DNA from: a virus
IMG/VR virus record: IMGVR_UViG_3300048597_000073
Coordinates: 1 to 42,843 of that record
Length of the DNA: 42,843 nt
Direction: 5' to 3' (one strand)
The notes below the pieces were generated by a model. The model was not told the DNA's origin and did no database searches. It worked only from the letters and a program-made list of their open reading frames with translations. The translations under genes and the position numbers were made by a program. Position 1 is the first letter of the stretch, and each line of letters begins with the position of its first letter. Below are positions 13,602 to 21,233 of this stretch, in pieces.

Positions 13602-13847
13602 ATGTCGAAGCAGATCGACGACCTCACCGCCGCGGTAGCCGCTCTGACGGCGCAGAAGGACGCGGCCGTGGCGAACGCCGCCTCGCTGAAGGCGAAGCTC
13701 GACGCGGCGCTGGCCGCACTCGCGGTCGCGCAGGCCGGTGCGCTGTCGGACGCTGAGAAGGCGCAGCTCGCGCAGGCCGTGACGGACGTGCAGGCCGTGT
13801 CGCAGGCGCTGGCGGACTCGACGGCGATCACGAACCCGGCGAACTGA
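13602..13847 (+). CDS. Small coiled-coil protein
   Basis: 81 residues from ATG 13602, chosen because of the good ribosome site AAAAGGA upstream; a start at 13545 would lack one. Nearly the whole chain is a heptad-like Ala/Leu/Lys helix (KQIDDLTAAVAALTAQKDAA). It contains no membrane segment. It may be a trimerisation or spacer component beside the adhesins; function unknown. Confidence 0.65.
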   Translation: MSKQIDDLTAAVAALTAQKDAAVANAASLKAKLDAALAALAVAQAGALSDAEKAQLAQAVTDVQAVSQALADSTAITNPAN

Positions 13848-13848
13848 G

Positions 13849-14310
13849 ATGGCGTTTCCGAGCAGCGTAGGCACGAAGGCCGATTCCCTCGCCGATGCGT
13901 GGGAGCGTGCCCGCGCGGTCGCGGCGAGCGTGAAGCAGTCGGCGCAGAACCTGAACGCGCTGTCGCTGGCGGGGCCGGTCGCGGGTCCGTCGATCATTCG
14001 CTTCTGCGGCGATCTCGCCGACGCTCGCGACGTGTTCACGCGGCTGGCGGCGGTGCCGGGGCTCGGTGCGTACGCGCAGGAGCAGGTCGCGGACCCGGCG
14101 CTGGACATCGCGGCGTCGTTTAACGCGATGGTGTCTGCCATCGACGCGACGCGCTCGTGGATCACGACAAACTTCCCGAAGGACGGCGGCGGCTACCTGC
14201 TCGCGCTGCAGTTCAACGGGCAGGGCCGCACGATTGAGCGCACGTTCGATACGGCGACGCTCGCCGGCTTTCGCACTCAGCTTGCGGCACTGATCGCAAC
14301 GATCGACTGA
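13849..14310 (+). CDS. Phage protein with mixed helical fold, unknown
   Basis: 153 residues, ATG one base after the previous stop. Helices at about 8-40 and 50-85 are followed by a strand region (GGYLLALQFNGQGRTIERTF) and a final helix. Similar proteins occur next to phage tail fibre and portal genes, but no function is known to me. Its position inside the adhesin cassette suggests a virion or assembly role. Confidence 0.6.
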   Translation: MAFPSSVGTKADSLADAWERARAVAASVKQSAQNLNALSLAGPVAGPSIIRFCGDLADARDVFTRLAAVPGLGAYAQEQVADPALDIAASFNAMVSAIDATRSWITTNFPKDGGGYLLALQFNGQGRTIERTFDTATLAGFRTQLAALIATID

Positions 14311-14320
14311 GGGGCCGGCG

Positions 14321-15988
14321 ATGCCCGCCCCAACCATCGGCCAAGCATCTGCTCCGCTTGAGAACCCAGGCGGCGGCACGACGATCAGCCGCACGCTGAC
14401 CGGTGTGCAGGCAGGCTCAACGCTTGTACTGCACCTCGGCTACGACTATAGCAGCGGAACCTCCGTCACGTCCGTCGCGGACGGGGGCGGCAACTATACG
14501 CTGCGCGGCAGTGCCGTTGACGACACGCCGAACACCGGACGCTCGCTGGTCTACGTCCGAGAGAACGTCAGCGCGGGCGATTACACGGCGACCGCGACGT
14601 GGAGTGCCGCGACGGGATTCCTGCGCGCGCGCCTGATCGAGATTCGTGGTGCGGCTGCTAGTTCGTTTGAGGCAGCGACCGGACAGTATCAATCCACGCC
14701 GGGTACTGGCACCGATGCGGTCACGTCGGGCAACGTCACGACGCTCGGCACCGACCGGCTAATTCTCGGCCTGTCGCAAAGCTGGGATAACATTTTCGGG
14801 GCCGTGTCGGGAACGATCTCTGCGGGAACGAGCTTCACTATCGGCTCGCCCACGCAGCGCGAGTTTGCGTACCAGAGCCGCTCTGCGCCGTCGGCGGGCA
14901 ATTACGCCGCGACATTCACGTTGTCAGCCGGTAGTGCGCAAAGCACGCACGTCCTCGCATTCAAGCCACTAAGTCCCGCCCCGACTCTCGTTGACAGCCA
15001 GAAGACGGCGTACGACAACAGCGCGACGCCGAAGGCTGTCACTGTTTCGTGGCAGGCCGGCGACATCATCGTCTGGTGCGGGCAGGGCGAGAACTACACC
15101 GGCTCCAACGAAACGCTCACCCCCACGGCAACGGGGCTGACGTTCGCCGAGCAGCAGGTGATCGCGGTCGGCGCTTACGGCTACGTCCGCGTGATGACCG
15201 CCGTAGCCGCAGGCGCTGGCTCGTCGGTCAGCGTCTCTACGGCGGGGACTGGACCATTCAACGGATCGAACTGGTGGGGTGCCGACGTCAAGGTCTGGCG
15301 CAACTCCGGTGGCGTTGGGGCCAGCAGCAAGGCGAACGTCGATGGCGCGGCACCGTCGCTCAACCTGACGACGACGCAGGCGAACAGCGCGATCATCGTC
15401 TACAACAACGACTGGAACGCGGTAGACGGTACGAGCCGGACGTGGCGCACCGGGGCCGGCTCGCTTACCGAGTCGAACTACTTTCGCGACGCAGCGCGCT
15501 GCACGAGTTACAGCGGATACCACGCTGACGCAGGGTCCGTCGGCACGTACGCGGTCGGCCTGTCCGCACCGGGCGGGCAGAAGTACAGCATCGTCGCGAT
15601 TGAGATCAAGGGCAGCGCTGCCGCAGCTCCGACGATTACCAGCCAGCCCGGCAACACGCAGGTTCCCGAGGCAACGCGCGCGGTGTTCGCGACGACCGCG
15701 ACCGCGAGCGGCGGTAGCCTGACCTACCAGTGGCAGGACAACCGCAGCGGCAGCTTCGCGAACATCACGGACGGGATCGGCGCGACCTCGGCGACGTACG
15801 TCACCGACTTCCTCCCGTTGCTCGCGAGCGGGCGACGGTATCGCTGCGTCGTCACGGACGCCAACGGCAGCACCAACACGGGCGAGGCGAGCGTCACCGT
15901 GACGCCGCGCCTGCCGGCCGAGCGCAGGCGGCGCACGCGCGGGGGCGGCGGAACGGACTTCGGCACCGACATCCGCGAGTGGTGGTAG
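14321..15988 (+). CDS. Multidomain beta protein with duplicated module and C-terminal Ig-like domain
   Basis: 555 residues, ATG 14321 shortly after GGGG. Residues 1-220 and 222-430 look like two copies of one jelly-roll-like module: both end in a strand series of the type YAATFTLSAGSAQSTHVLAF and TYAVGLSAPGGQKYSIVAIE. Residues 432-530 form an Ig-like domain (ITSQPGNTQV, LTYQWQD, YRCVVTDANGST). The C-terminus is Arg/Gly-rich. Ig-like domains on phage virions bind cell surfaces weakly. A carbohydrate-binding role is plausible but not shown. Confidence 0.7.
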   Translation: MPAPTIGQASAPLENPGGGTTISRTLTGVQAGSTLVLHLGYDYSSGTSVTSVADGGGNYTLRGSAVDDTPNTGRSLVYVRENVSAGDYTATATWSAATGFLRARLIEIRGAAASSFEAATGQYQSTPGTGTDAVTSGNVTTLGTDRLILGLSQSWDNIFGAVSGTISAGTSFTIGSPTQREFAYQSRSAPSAGNYAATFTLSAGSAQSTHVLAFKPLSPAPTLVDSQKTAYDNSATPKAVTVSWQAGDIIVWCGQGENYTGSNETLTPTATGLTFAEQQVIAVGAYGYVRVMTAVAAGAGSSVSVSTAGTGPFNGSNWWGADVKVWRNSGGVGASSKANVDGAAPSLNLTTTQANSAIIVYNNDWNAVDGTSRTWRTGAGSLTESNYFRDAARCTSYSGYHADAGSVGTYAVGLSAPGGQKYSIVAIEIKGSAAAAPTITSQPGNTQVPEATRAVFATTATASGGSLTYQWQDNRSGSFANITDGIGATSATYVTDFLPLLASGRRYRCVVTDANGSTNTGEASVTVTPRLPAERRRRTRGGGGTDFGTDIREWW

Positions 15989-15991
15989 CCG

Positions 15992-16738
15992 GTGAACCTG
16001 AACACGCAGAAGTGGTTCGATCGTGACCTGCCGTTCGTCACGGCGGGCGCACCCTCTGGCGCGCTGCAGGGGACCGCGACGCTGACGTTCGGGCAGTCCG
16101 GGACGCTGACGGGGGCCGGCGCCCTGGCGGGGACCAACGGGCTGACGTTCGGCCAGAGCGGCAACGCGCGCGGAACGGGTGCGCTCGCGGGCACGAACGG
16201 CCTGACCTTCGGGCAGAGCGGCACCGTCGCCGGGCTCGGCGCGCTGACCGGCGCCAACGGGATCACGTTCGGTCAGGCGGGAACGATGCGCGCGGACGGC
16301 GCGCTGGGCGGGACTGCCGGCGTCACGTTCGGGCAGATCGGCACGCTGAACGCGCCACCGTCCGACATGAGCGGAACCGCGTCGTTCTCGTTCGGCCAGC
16401 TCGGCACGCTGACCGGCGTCGGCGCGCTGTCGGGGACGGCGTCGCTCGTCTTCGGCCAGTCCGGCGCGCTCGGCGGGACCGGTGCGCTGACCGGCACGGC
16501 GTCGGTCGCGTTCGGGCAGTCCGGCAACTCGCGCGGAAGCGGAGATCTCGCAGGCACGGCCAGCGTGACGCTCGACGCATCCGGAACGCTGCAGGCGGCC
16601 GGCGCGCTGTCTGGCGTGGCGTCGCTCACGTTCGGGCAAGCGGGCATCCTGACGCCTCCGGAGGGCGGCGCAACGGCGGTGCAGGCGGGCTCGCTGCTCG
16701 TCGATCCCGGCCGCAACCCGAGTACGCGGTTGCAGTAG
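15992..16738 (+). CDS. 20-residue-repeat protein (GTxxLTFGQSG repeats)
   Basis: 248 residues, GTG 15992 three bases after the previous stop. After about 25 residues the chain consists of nine units with the core ALxGTxxLTFGQSGTLxGxG, mostly exactly 20 residues (60 bp) long; one unit carries a short insertion (NAPPSDMS) and one has lost the FGQ core. Each unit has a short strand and glycine turns, suggesting a beta-solenoid or stacked fibre. The C-terminus is unrelated. It is probably an elongated virion or surface-binding fibre. The stop codon lies inside late element B. Confidence 0.7.
   Translation: MNLNTQKWFDRDLPFVTAGAPSGALQGTATLTFGQSGTLTGAGALAGTNGLTFGQSGNARGTGALAGTNGLTFGQSGTVAGLGALTGANGITFGQAGTMRADGALGGTAGVTFGQIGTLNAPPSDMSGTASFSFGQLGTLTGVGALSGTASLVFGQSGALGGTGALTGTASVAFGQSGNSRGSGDLAGTASVTLDASGTLQAAGALSGVASLTFGQAGILTPPEGGATAVQAGSLLVDPGRNPSTRLQ
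16047..16650 (+). repeat. 60-bp tandem coding repeats
   Basis: About nine diverged copies of a 60-bp unit, most easily seen as GACGTTCGGGCAG or close variants recurring every 60 bases. Copies are diverged at the DNA level, so recent slippage is not the only force acting. Confidence 0.8.
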
Positions 16739-16757
16739 CGGCGGCGCCGTTCACCCT
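16730..16757 (+). promoter_or_regulatory. Late promoter-like element B
   Basis: TTGCAG (16730-16735), 16-bp spacer beginning TAGCGGC, then CACCCT (16752-16757); the portal ATG follows at 16766. The TAG in the spacer is the stop codon of the repeat protein. Confidence 0.6.
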
Positions 16758-16765
16758 CGCGCGTC

Positions 16766-18430
16766 ATGGACTCCCGCGCACGCGCTGCCCTCGACCTGCA
16801 CGATCAACTGGAATCCGAGCGGTCGACCCTGAACGGCGTCTATCAGGAGATCGCGAAGCGGGTCGCGCCCGAGTACGCGTCGTTCTACCGCGCGCCGACG
16901 CAGACCGATGCGCAGTACCGCAACACGGAAATCTTCGACCTGACCGGCGCTGTCGCGCTGGAGCGGTTCGGCTCGGCGCTGCACAAGATGACCGCGGACT
17001 CGTCCCGGATCTGGCACACGCTGACCGTGGACGACGAGCAGCTGGCCGACGCGCCGGACGTGAAGGGCTGGCTCGACGAGGCCAACCGGCTGCTGTTCCG
17101 CGAGCGGTACGCGCCGGAATCCAACTTCGCGACGCAGTACCTCGAGAACTGCAAGGCGCTGGGCGCGTTCGGCTGGATGGGCACGCTGATCGAGGACATC
17201 CCCGGCAGCCCCATCCGGTACGCGCCACTGATCCTCGCGTCGACCTACCTGACCACGGACGCATGGGGCCGAGTGAACGGCTGCGTGCGCCGGCTGGAGT
17301 ACACCGCGCCGCAGCTGGCCGAGAAGTTCGGGTATGCGAACCTGCCGCCGCGCGTGCGGGCCGCGGCCGACAGTCCGATGGCCGGGCAGCGTCACCAGAA
17401 GTGGGACTGCGTGCATTCGATCCAGCCGGGCGGCGACCGCTGGCCGGTGCAGTCGGTGTACGCGCTGCGCGAGAACGGCACGCTGCTCGCCGAGGGCGGC
17501 TACCGGGAACTCCCCGTCGCGGCGGCACGGTTCTCGACGATGCCGTTCGAGGTCTACGGCCGCAGCCCGGCGATGCTGGTGCTGCCGTCGCTGAAGATGC
17601 TGAACGAGATGAAGAAGACGTTCCTGCGCGCGGCACAGAAAGCGGTCGACCCGCCGCTGCTGGCGCACGACGACGGCATCCTGTCGGTCATCAACACGGC
17701 GCCCGGCAAGGTCACGACCGGCACGGTCGACGACCAGGGGCGCCCGCTGCTCATTCCGCTGTCGACCGGCGCGAAACTCGACTGGGCGCAGCAGGCGATG
17801 GACGACGAGCGGCAGCCGGTCAACGACGTGTTCCTCGTAAGCCTGTTCCAGATCCTCGCCGACGAGCAGCGCCAGCAGACCGCGCGCGAGGTGATCGAGC
17901 GGGCCGCCGAGAAGGCCGCGCTACTGGCCCCCGCGACCGAGCGGCTGCAGTCGGAGTACCACGGCCCGATGATCCGACGCGAGCTCGCGATCCACATCGA
18001 GGCGGGTCGCATCCCGGTCCCGCCGGACGCACTCGCCGAGTATTTCGCCGAACGCGGCGGCACGGCGCTGTCCGTGAGGTTCGAAGGTGAGATGGCCCGC
18101 GCACGGCGCGCGGACGATGCCGGCGCGATCCTTCGGCTGGCCGAGACGGCACCCGCGATCAGCGCGCTTGACCCGACCGCCCCTCGCCGCGTGAAGTGGG
18201 GAGACGCGTTCGGCAAGCTCGCCGAGTTCCTGGGCGTCGAGCAGTCGCTCATTCGCTCGGACGACGAGATGGCCGACCTCGAGGCCGAAGACCAGGCGAT
18301 GCAGCAGGCCGCGCTGCTCGCGGAAGGCGTGCCGGCGGCGGCCAGTGCCGCGAAGGACTTCGCGACGGCTGAGGCTACGCGGGCTCAGACCGTGGCCGCG
18401 CAGGCTGCACCTGGCGGGGCGCTGTTCTGA
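16766..18430 (+). CDS. Portal (head-to-tail connector) protein
   Basis: 554 residues, ATG 16766. It has the layout of T7-type podovirus connectors: LDLHDQLESERSTLNGVYQE at the start, then IAKRVAPEY, an EIFDLTGAVALERFGSALHK segment, a central beta region, and a long helical part containing KTFLRAAQKAVDPPLL and the stem/crown helices near AREVIERAAEKAALL. T7 gp8 has a similar length (about 536). Twelve copies would form the ring through which terminase packages DNA and to which tail tubular protein A binds. Late element B lies directly upstream. Confidence 0.92.
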   Translation: MDSRARAALDLHDQLESERSTLNGVYQEIAKRVAPEYASFYRAPTQTDAQYRNTEIFDLTGAVALERFGSALHKMTADSSRIWHTLTVDDEQLADAPDVKGWLDEANRLLFRERYAPESNFATQYLENCKALGAFGWMGTLIEDIPGSPIRYAPLILASTYLTTDAWGRVNGCVRRLEYTAPQLAEKFGYANLPPRVRAAADSPMAGQRHQKWDCVHSIQPGGDRWPVQSVYALRENGTLLAEGGYRELPVAAARFSTMPFEVYGRSPAMLVLPSLKMLNEMKKTFLRAAQKAVDPPLLAHDDGILSVINTAPGKVTTGTVDDQGRPLLIPLSTGAKLDWAQQAMDDERQPVNDVFLVSLFQILADEQRQQTAREVIERAAEKAALLAPATERLQSEYHGPMIRRELAIHIEAGRIPVPPDALAEYFAERGGTALSVRFEGEMARARRADDAGAILRLAETAPAISALDPTAPRRVKWGDAFGKLAEFLGVEQSLIRSDDEMADLEAEDQAMQQAALLAEGVPAAASAAKDFATAEATRAQTVAAQAAPGGALF

Positions 18431-18483
18431 CCGACCTCGCTGCCCTGCCGGACGCGCAGCGCAAGCGCGCCGAGGCTCTACGG

Positions 18484-18732
18484 ATGGCATGGCGCGACGT
18501 GCTGGGGGTGCCCGGCCAGCGGTCGCGCGAGCAGCAGCTGGCGTGGGCCTGGATCGTTCACTTCTGCCGGCTGCACAAGTCGGCATTCGACGCGGACCCG
18601 CGCGTCACCGCATTCCGGCTCGGGCGTCAGGAAGTCGCGATCGCGATCGCCGAGGCGTTCCGGGACTCGGAGCCGACCGTCGGCGACCTGCTGACGGAGT
18701 TGTTCCCCCCTGACATCGAGGATCCCCCATGA
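18484..18732 (+). CDS. Small protein between portal and scaffold
   Basis: 82 residues from ATG 18484, with GAGG about 9 bases upstream. The open frame continues upstream to a CTG at 18427 overlapping the portal stop, so a longer product cannot be excluded. The chain is helical (REQQLAWAWIVHFCRLHK, then a helix near FRLGRQEVAIAIAEAF) with an acidic C-terminus. Its TGA overlaps the scaffold ATG. Function unknown; probably an assembly factor because of position. Confidence 0.6.
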   Translation: MAWRDVLGVPGQRSREQQLAWAWIVHFCRLHKSAFDADPRVTAFRLGRQEVAIAIAEAFRDSEPTVGDLLTELFPPDIEDPP

Positions 18733-19598
18733 CGATCGAAACGCCCCCGGCGCCCGTCGCCGGCCAAGGCGCTGCCGCTGCCGGCGCGCCGACTGCCTGG
18801 CACGGCACGGACTACGCGGCGCTGGTGCAGACGAAGGGCTGGAAGAGCCCGGACGATGCGCTGAAGAGCTACGCCGAGCTGGAGACGTTCCGCGGCGCCC
18901 CCGCTGAACGACTGCTGAAGCTGCCCGAGAAGCCTGACGACCCGGCATGGGCTGACGTGCGGAAGCGCGTCGGCTGGTCCGCGCCAGAGAAGCCGGAGGA
19001 CTATGGAATCGCGGTTCCGGACGGGTTCCCGGCCGAATACGCGCAGACGATCGCGGCGACCGCTCACAAGCTCGGCGTGCCGAAAGACACGCTGCTCGCG
19101 CTCGCCGCCGAGAACGACAAGTTCGTGCAGGCGCAGCTGCAGCAGCAGGACGCGCAGCTGAAGGAGCGGCTGACGGCGGCCGACCAGGCGTTCGCGAAGG
19201 AGAACGGCGCGAAGCACGCCGAGGTGAGCGAACTGGTGCAGCGCACGCTCGCGAAGTCGGGGCTGACGCCAGAGGCCGTGTCGGCGGTCGAGGAAACGCT
19301 GGCGCTGCAGGGCGACGGCTCGGCGGTGCTGGCGTTCCGTAAGTTCCTCGCCACGGCCGCGCAGGCGGGCCGCGAGTCACCGATCCACACCGACGGCGCG
19401 GGCGGCGGCGCGATGAGCGCCGAGCAGGCGAAGCAGGCGCTGGCGACCAAGCGGCAGAACGTCGAGTGGGTGTCGAAGGCACTGACCCGCGGCACGACCG
19501 AGGCCGAGGAGAACATCCGGCTCAACATCATCGCGACCGGCGGCACGCCGGACGACGCGACGGTGAAGCGACTGGCGTCGGGCATCGCGACGGGCTAG
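18729..19598 (+). CDS. Scaffolding protein
   Basis: 289 residues, ATGA overlap with the gene before. A disordered Pro/Ala N-terminus (1-22) is followed by TDYAALVQTKGWKSPDDALK and an LPEKPDDPAWADV segment, then a long Gln/Ala/Lys helix (FVQAQLQQQDAQLKERLTAA) and a helical C-terminus. This is the usual look of podovirus scaffolds, which lie between portal and capsid genes and guide capsid assembly before leaving. Late element C begins four bases after its stop codon. Confidence 0.85.
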   Translation: MTIETPPAPVAGQGAAAAGAPTAWHGTDYAALVQTKGWKSPDDALKSYAELETFRGAPAERLLKLPEKPDDPAWADVRKRVGWSAPEKPEDYGIAVPDGFPAEYAQTIAATAHKLGVPKDTLLALAAENDKFVQAQLQQQDAQLKERLTAADQAFAKENGAKHAEVSELVQRTLAKSGLTPEAVSAVEETLALQGDGSAVLAFRKFLATAAQAGRESPIHTDGAGGGAMSAEQAKQALATKRQNVEWVSKALTRGTTEAEENIRLNIIATGGTPDDATVKRLASGIATG

Positions 19599-19601
19599 GG
19601 C

Positions 19602-19629
19602 TTGCACTAGCGTCCGTGCGGCGTATTTC
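19602..19629 (+). promoter_or_regulatory. Late promoter-like element C
   Basis: TTGCAC (19602-19607), 16-bp spacer beginning TAGCGTC, then TATTTC (19624-19629). It precedes the leader ORF at 19640 and the capsid gene at 19823. Of the four elements this has the most -10-like second box. Confidence 0.6.
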
Positions 19630-19639
19630 TAACGCCGCG

Positions 19640-19684
19640 ATGAGTGACTCCCCGTGGCGGTTCGCGGGGGTGTCGGGCGAATAA
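19640..19684 (+). CDS. 14-codon leader ORF ahead of the capsid gene
   Basis: ATG 19640, 11 bases after the TATTTC box of element C; product MSDSPWRFAGVSGE, stop TAA at 19682-19684. The start lies at the same place relative to the element as the real start codons at the other three copies. The last codons run through the left arm of a strong terminator hairpin (19663-19698) and the stop codon is in its loop, so translation would compete with hairpin formation. Expression is not proven. Confidence 0.4.
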   Translation: MSDSPWRFAGVSGE

Positions 19685-19702
19685 CCCGCACCCCCGCGTT
19701 TT
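19663..19702 (+). terminator. Strong intrinsic terminator or attenuator before the capsid gene
   Basis: A 10-bp perfect stem (CGCGGGGGTG with CACCCCCGCG) is extended by four more pairs (CGGG/CCCG, one bulged T), with a 7-base loop and TTTT at 19699-19702. Upstream CCCCG (19650-19654) can pair with part of the left arm instead, giving a possible alternative fold. It lies after element C and 120 bp before the capsid gene. Confidence 0.8.
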
Positions 19703-19778
19703 CCGGAGGGGCAGGACAACCGGCAACGGCCCCCACGATCTCGTCGGCAGGCAGTCGGCCCCGCCGGATGGCGGACAA

Positions 19779-19793
19779 GCCCTGCGAAAGCAG
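19779..19793 (+). promoter_or_regulatory. GNRA-type hairpin in the capsid leader
   Basis: CTGC-GAAA-GCAG forms a small stem closed by a GAAA tetraloop about 30 bases before the capsid start, in the untranslated stretch 19703-19822. It may protect or position the capsid mRNA. No other gene is visible in that stretch. Confidence 0.35.
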
Positions 19794-19822
19794 CGTTTGT
19801 TCAACCCATCGGAGCAAGGACC

Positions 19823-20725
19823 ATGTCCACCGTCATCGAAACCCACTACGTCCCGACGTTCAAGAACAACGTCGAGCTGCTCGCGCAGCAGACGCAGTCG
19901 ATCCTCGAGCCGTTCGTCGAGACGCAGCCCTGCGAGGGGCTCGCCGCGGCGGTCCGCGACCAGTACGGCAGCGTCACGGCGCGCCGCAAGGTCGAGCGCC
20001 ACGAAGACACCAAGTACAGCGACACGCCGCGGGCGCGCCGCTGGCTGTCGCCGATCGAGTTCTACACGTCGGAACTCTACGACGAGTCCGACCTGATGCG
20101 GATGCTGACCGATCCGCAGTCGCCGCTCGTCCGCGCGCACGTCGCCGCGATGAATCGCGCCAAGGACTCGGTGATCCTGCAGGCGTTCTTCGCCGCCGCA
20201 CCCATCGGCGAGCAGTTCACGGCCGGCGCGACCGTCGCCTACGACACGAACAACGACATCGCCACCGACGTCGACCTGCCCGGCACGCCGAGCGGCCTGA
20301 CGCCGTTCAAGCTCATCAAGGGCACGGGCCGCCTGATGCGCAACCAGGTGGACACGTCCGCCGAGAAGCCGACCTGCGTCATCAACACGAAGGCGTGGGA
20401 GGACATGTTCGGCCAGGCGCAGTACATCAGCAGCGACTTCAACAGCGGCAAGCCGCTGACGAGCGCGCCGCGCGCGATCGATTACGGCGGCTTCAACCTC
20501 GTGCAGATCGAGCACGCCGACTTCCCGGTTAACGGCACGACCGACTGGCAGCTGCCGGCGTTCGTGAAGTCCGGCGTCGTGTTGGGCAAGTGGATGGAGC
20601 GCAAGGTCGAGGTGCAGCGCCTGCCGAACAAGGTGTCTTCGTGGGAAGTGAAGGTGCGCGAGAGCTTCGCCGCCGTTCGCGTCGAAGAGGCCAAGGTCGC
20701 GCGCATCCGCATCAAGTTCAGCTGA
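19823..20725 (+). CDS. Major capsid protein
   Basis: 300 residues, ATG 19823 with GGAGCAAGGA upstream. It follows the scaffold gene and has the length and alternation of an HK97-fold coat protein: an N-terminal helix (NNVELLAQQTQSILEPFVET), SVTARRKVERHEDTKY, a helix with SDLMRMLTDPQSPLVRAHVA, and a C-terminal strand series (KVSSWEVKVRESFAAVRVEE). Phages of this type use about 415 copies on a T=7 shell. It forms one unit with the next gene, bounded by a terminator on each side. Confidence 0.88.
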   Translation: MSTVIETHYVPTFKNNVELLAQQTQSILEPFVETQPCEGLAAAVRDQYGSVTARRKVERHEDTKYSDTPRARRWLSPIEFYTSELYDESDLMRMLTDPQSPLVRAHVAAMNRAKDSVILQAFFAAAPIGEQFTAGATVAYDTNNDIATDVDLPGTPSGLTPFKLIKGTGRLMRNQVDTSAEKPTCVINTKAWEDMFGQAQYISSDFNSGKPLTSAPRAIDYGGFNLVQIEHADFPVNGTTDWQLPAFVKSGVVLGKWMERKVEVQRLPNKVSSWEVKVRESFAAVRVEEAKVARIRIKFS

Positions 20726-20748
20726 TCGGCTCGGAATAGGAGAAAGAC

Positions 20749-21156
20749 ATGCCAGCCTTTTACCCGATCGAAGCCGGTCAGGTTGCCTCGCCGACGCGTC
20801 CCGTCGACCACGGCAACATCCGGCAGAAGTCCGTCATTCGGCGCACGTGGAACCTCGCGTCGCGCACGACCTCGGACACGTTCGAAGGTCTCACGCTGCC
20901 GCGCAATACGCGGCCGACGCGCGTCTCGCTGTTCCCGTCCGTGTCCCTCGGTTCGTCGACCATCGCGGTCGGCATCCAGGGCACGGCCGGCAAGTACCGT
21001 GCGGCGGCGACGGTCACGACCAACGTCGAGGCGGTGGTCGTGGCGCTCGGCGCTCCGGTGCTGGCGGCCGACGAGCCGGTGGTGCTGACCATCGGCGCGG
21101 CGACGCTGCCCGCGTCCGGCACGCTGACGTGTGAGTTCGAAGTCACGTACGAGTAA
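20749..21156 (+). CDS. Small beta-rich head or decoration protein
   Basis: 135 residues, ATG 20749 with an excellent ribosome site (AGGAGAAAG), as expected for an abundant virion protein. After an N-terminal extended arm, alternating strands follow (TRVSLFPSVSLGSSTIAVGI, then ATVTTNVEAVVVALG and GTLTCEFEVTYE). It follows the capsid gene and is followed by a terminator, so it is probably a decoration protein. Function is inferred from position and sequence character only. Confidence 0.65.
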   Translation: MPAFYPIEAGQVASPTRPVDHGNIRQKSVIRRTWNLASRTTSDTFEGLTLPRNTRPTRVSLFPSVSLGSSTIAVGIQGTAGKYRAAATVTTNVEAVVVALGAPVLAADEPVVLTIGAATLPASGTLTCEFEVTYE

Positions 21157-21184
21157 GCGAGCGCAGGTCGCGACAGTGACCAAC

Positions 21185-21218
21185 GGCGCGCTCGGGGGTG
21201 ACTCCGGGCGCGCCTTTT
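21185..21218 (+). terminator. Intrinsic terminator after the capsid unit
   Basis: The stem GGCGCGC (21185-21191) with GCGCGCC (21208-21214) is followed by TTTT (21215-21218). A short inner pairing (GGG/CTCC region) may extend it. It ends 15 bases before the next ATG. Confidence 0.8.
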
Positions 21219-21233
21219 CGTTGAGAGGGACCG

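Noticed and set aside
16047-16650. CRISPR-like or noncoding repeat array
   Set aside because: The 60-bp units are diverged, have no spacers, and encode an in-frame 20-residue repeat.
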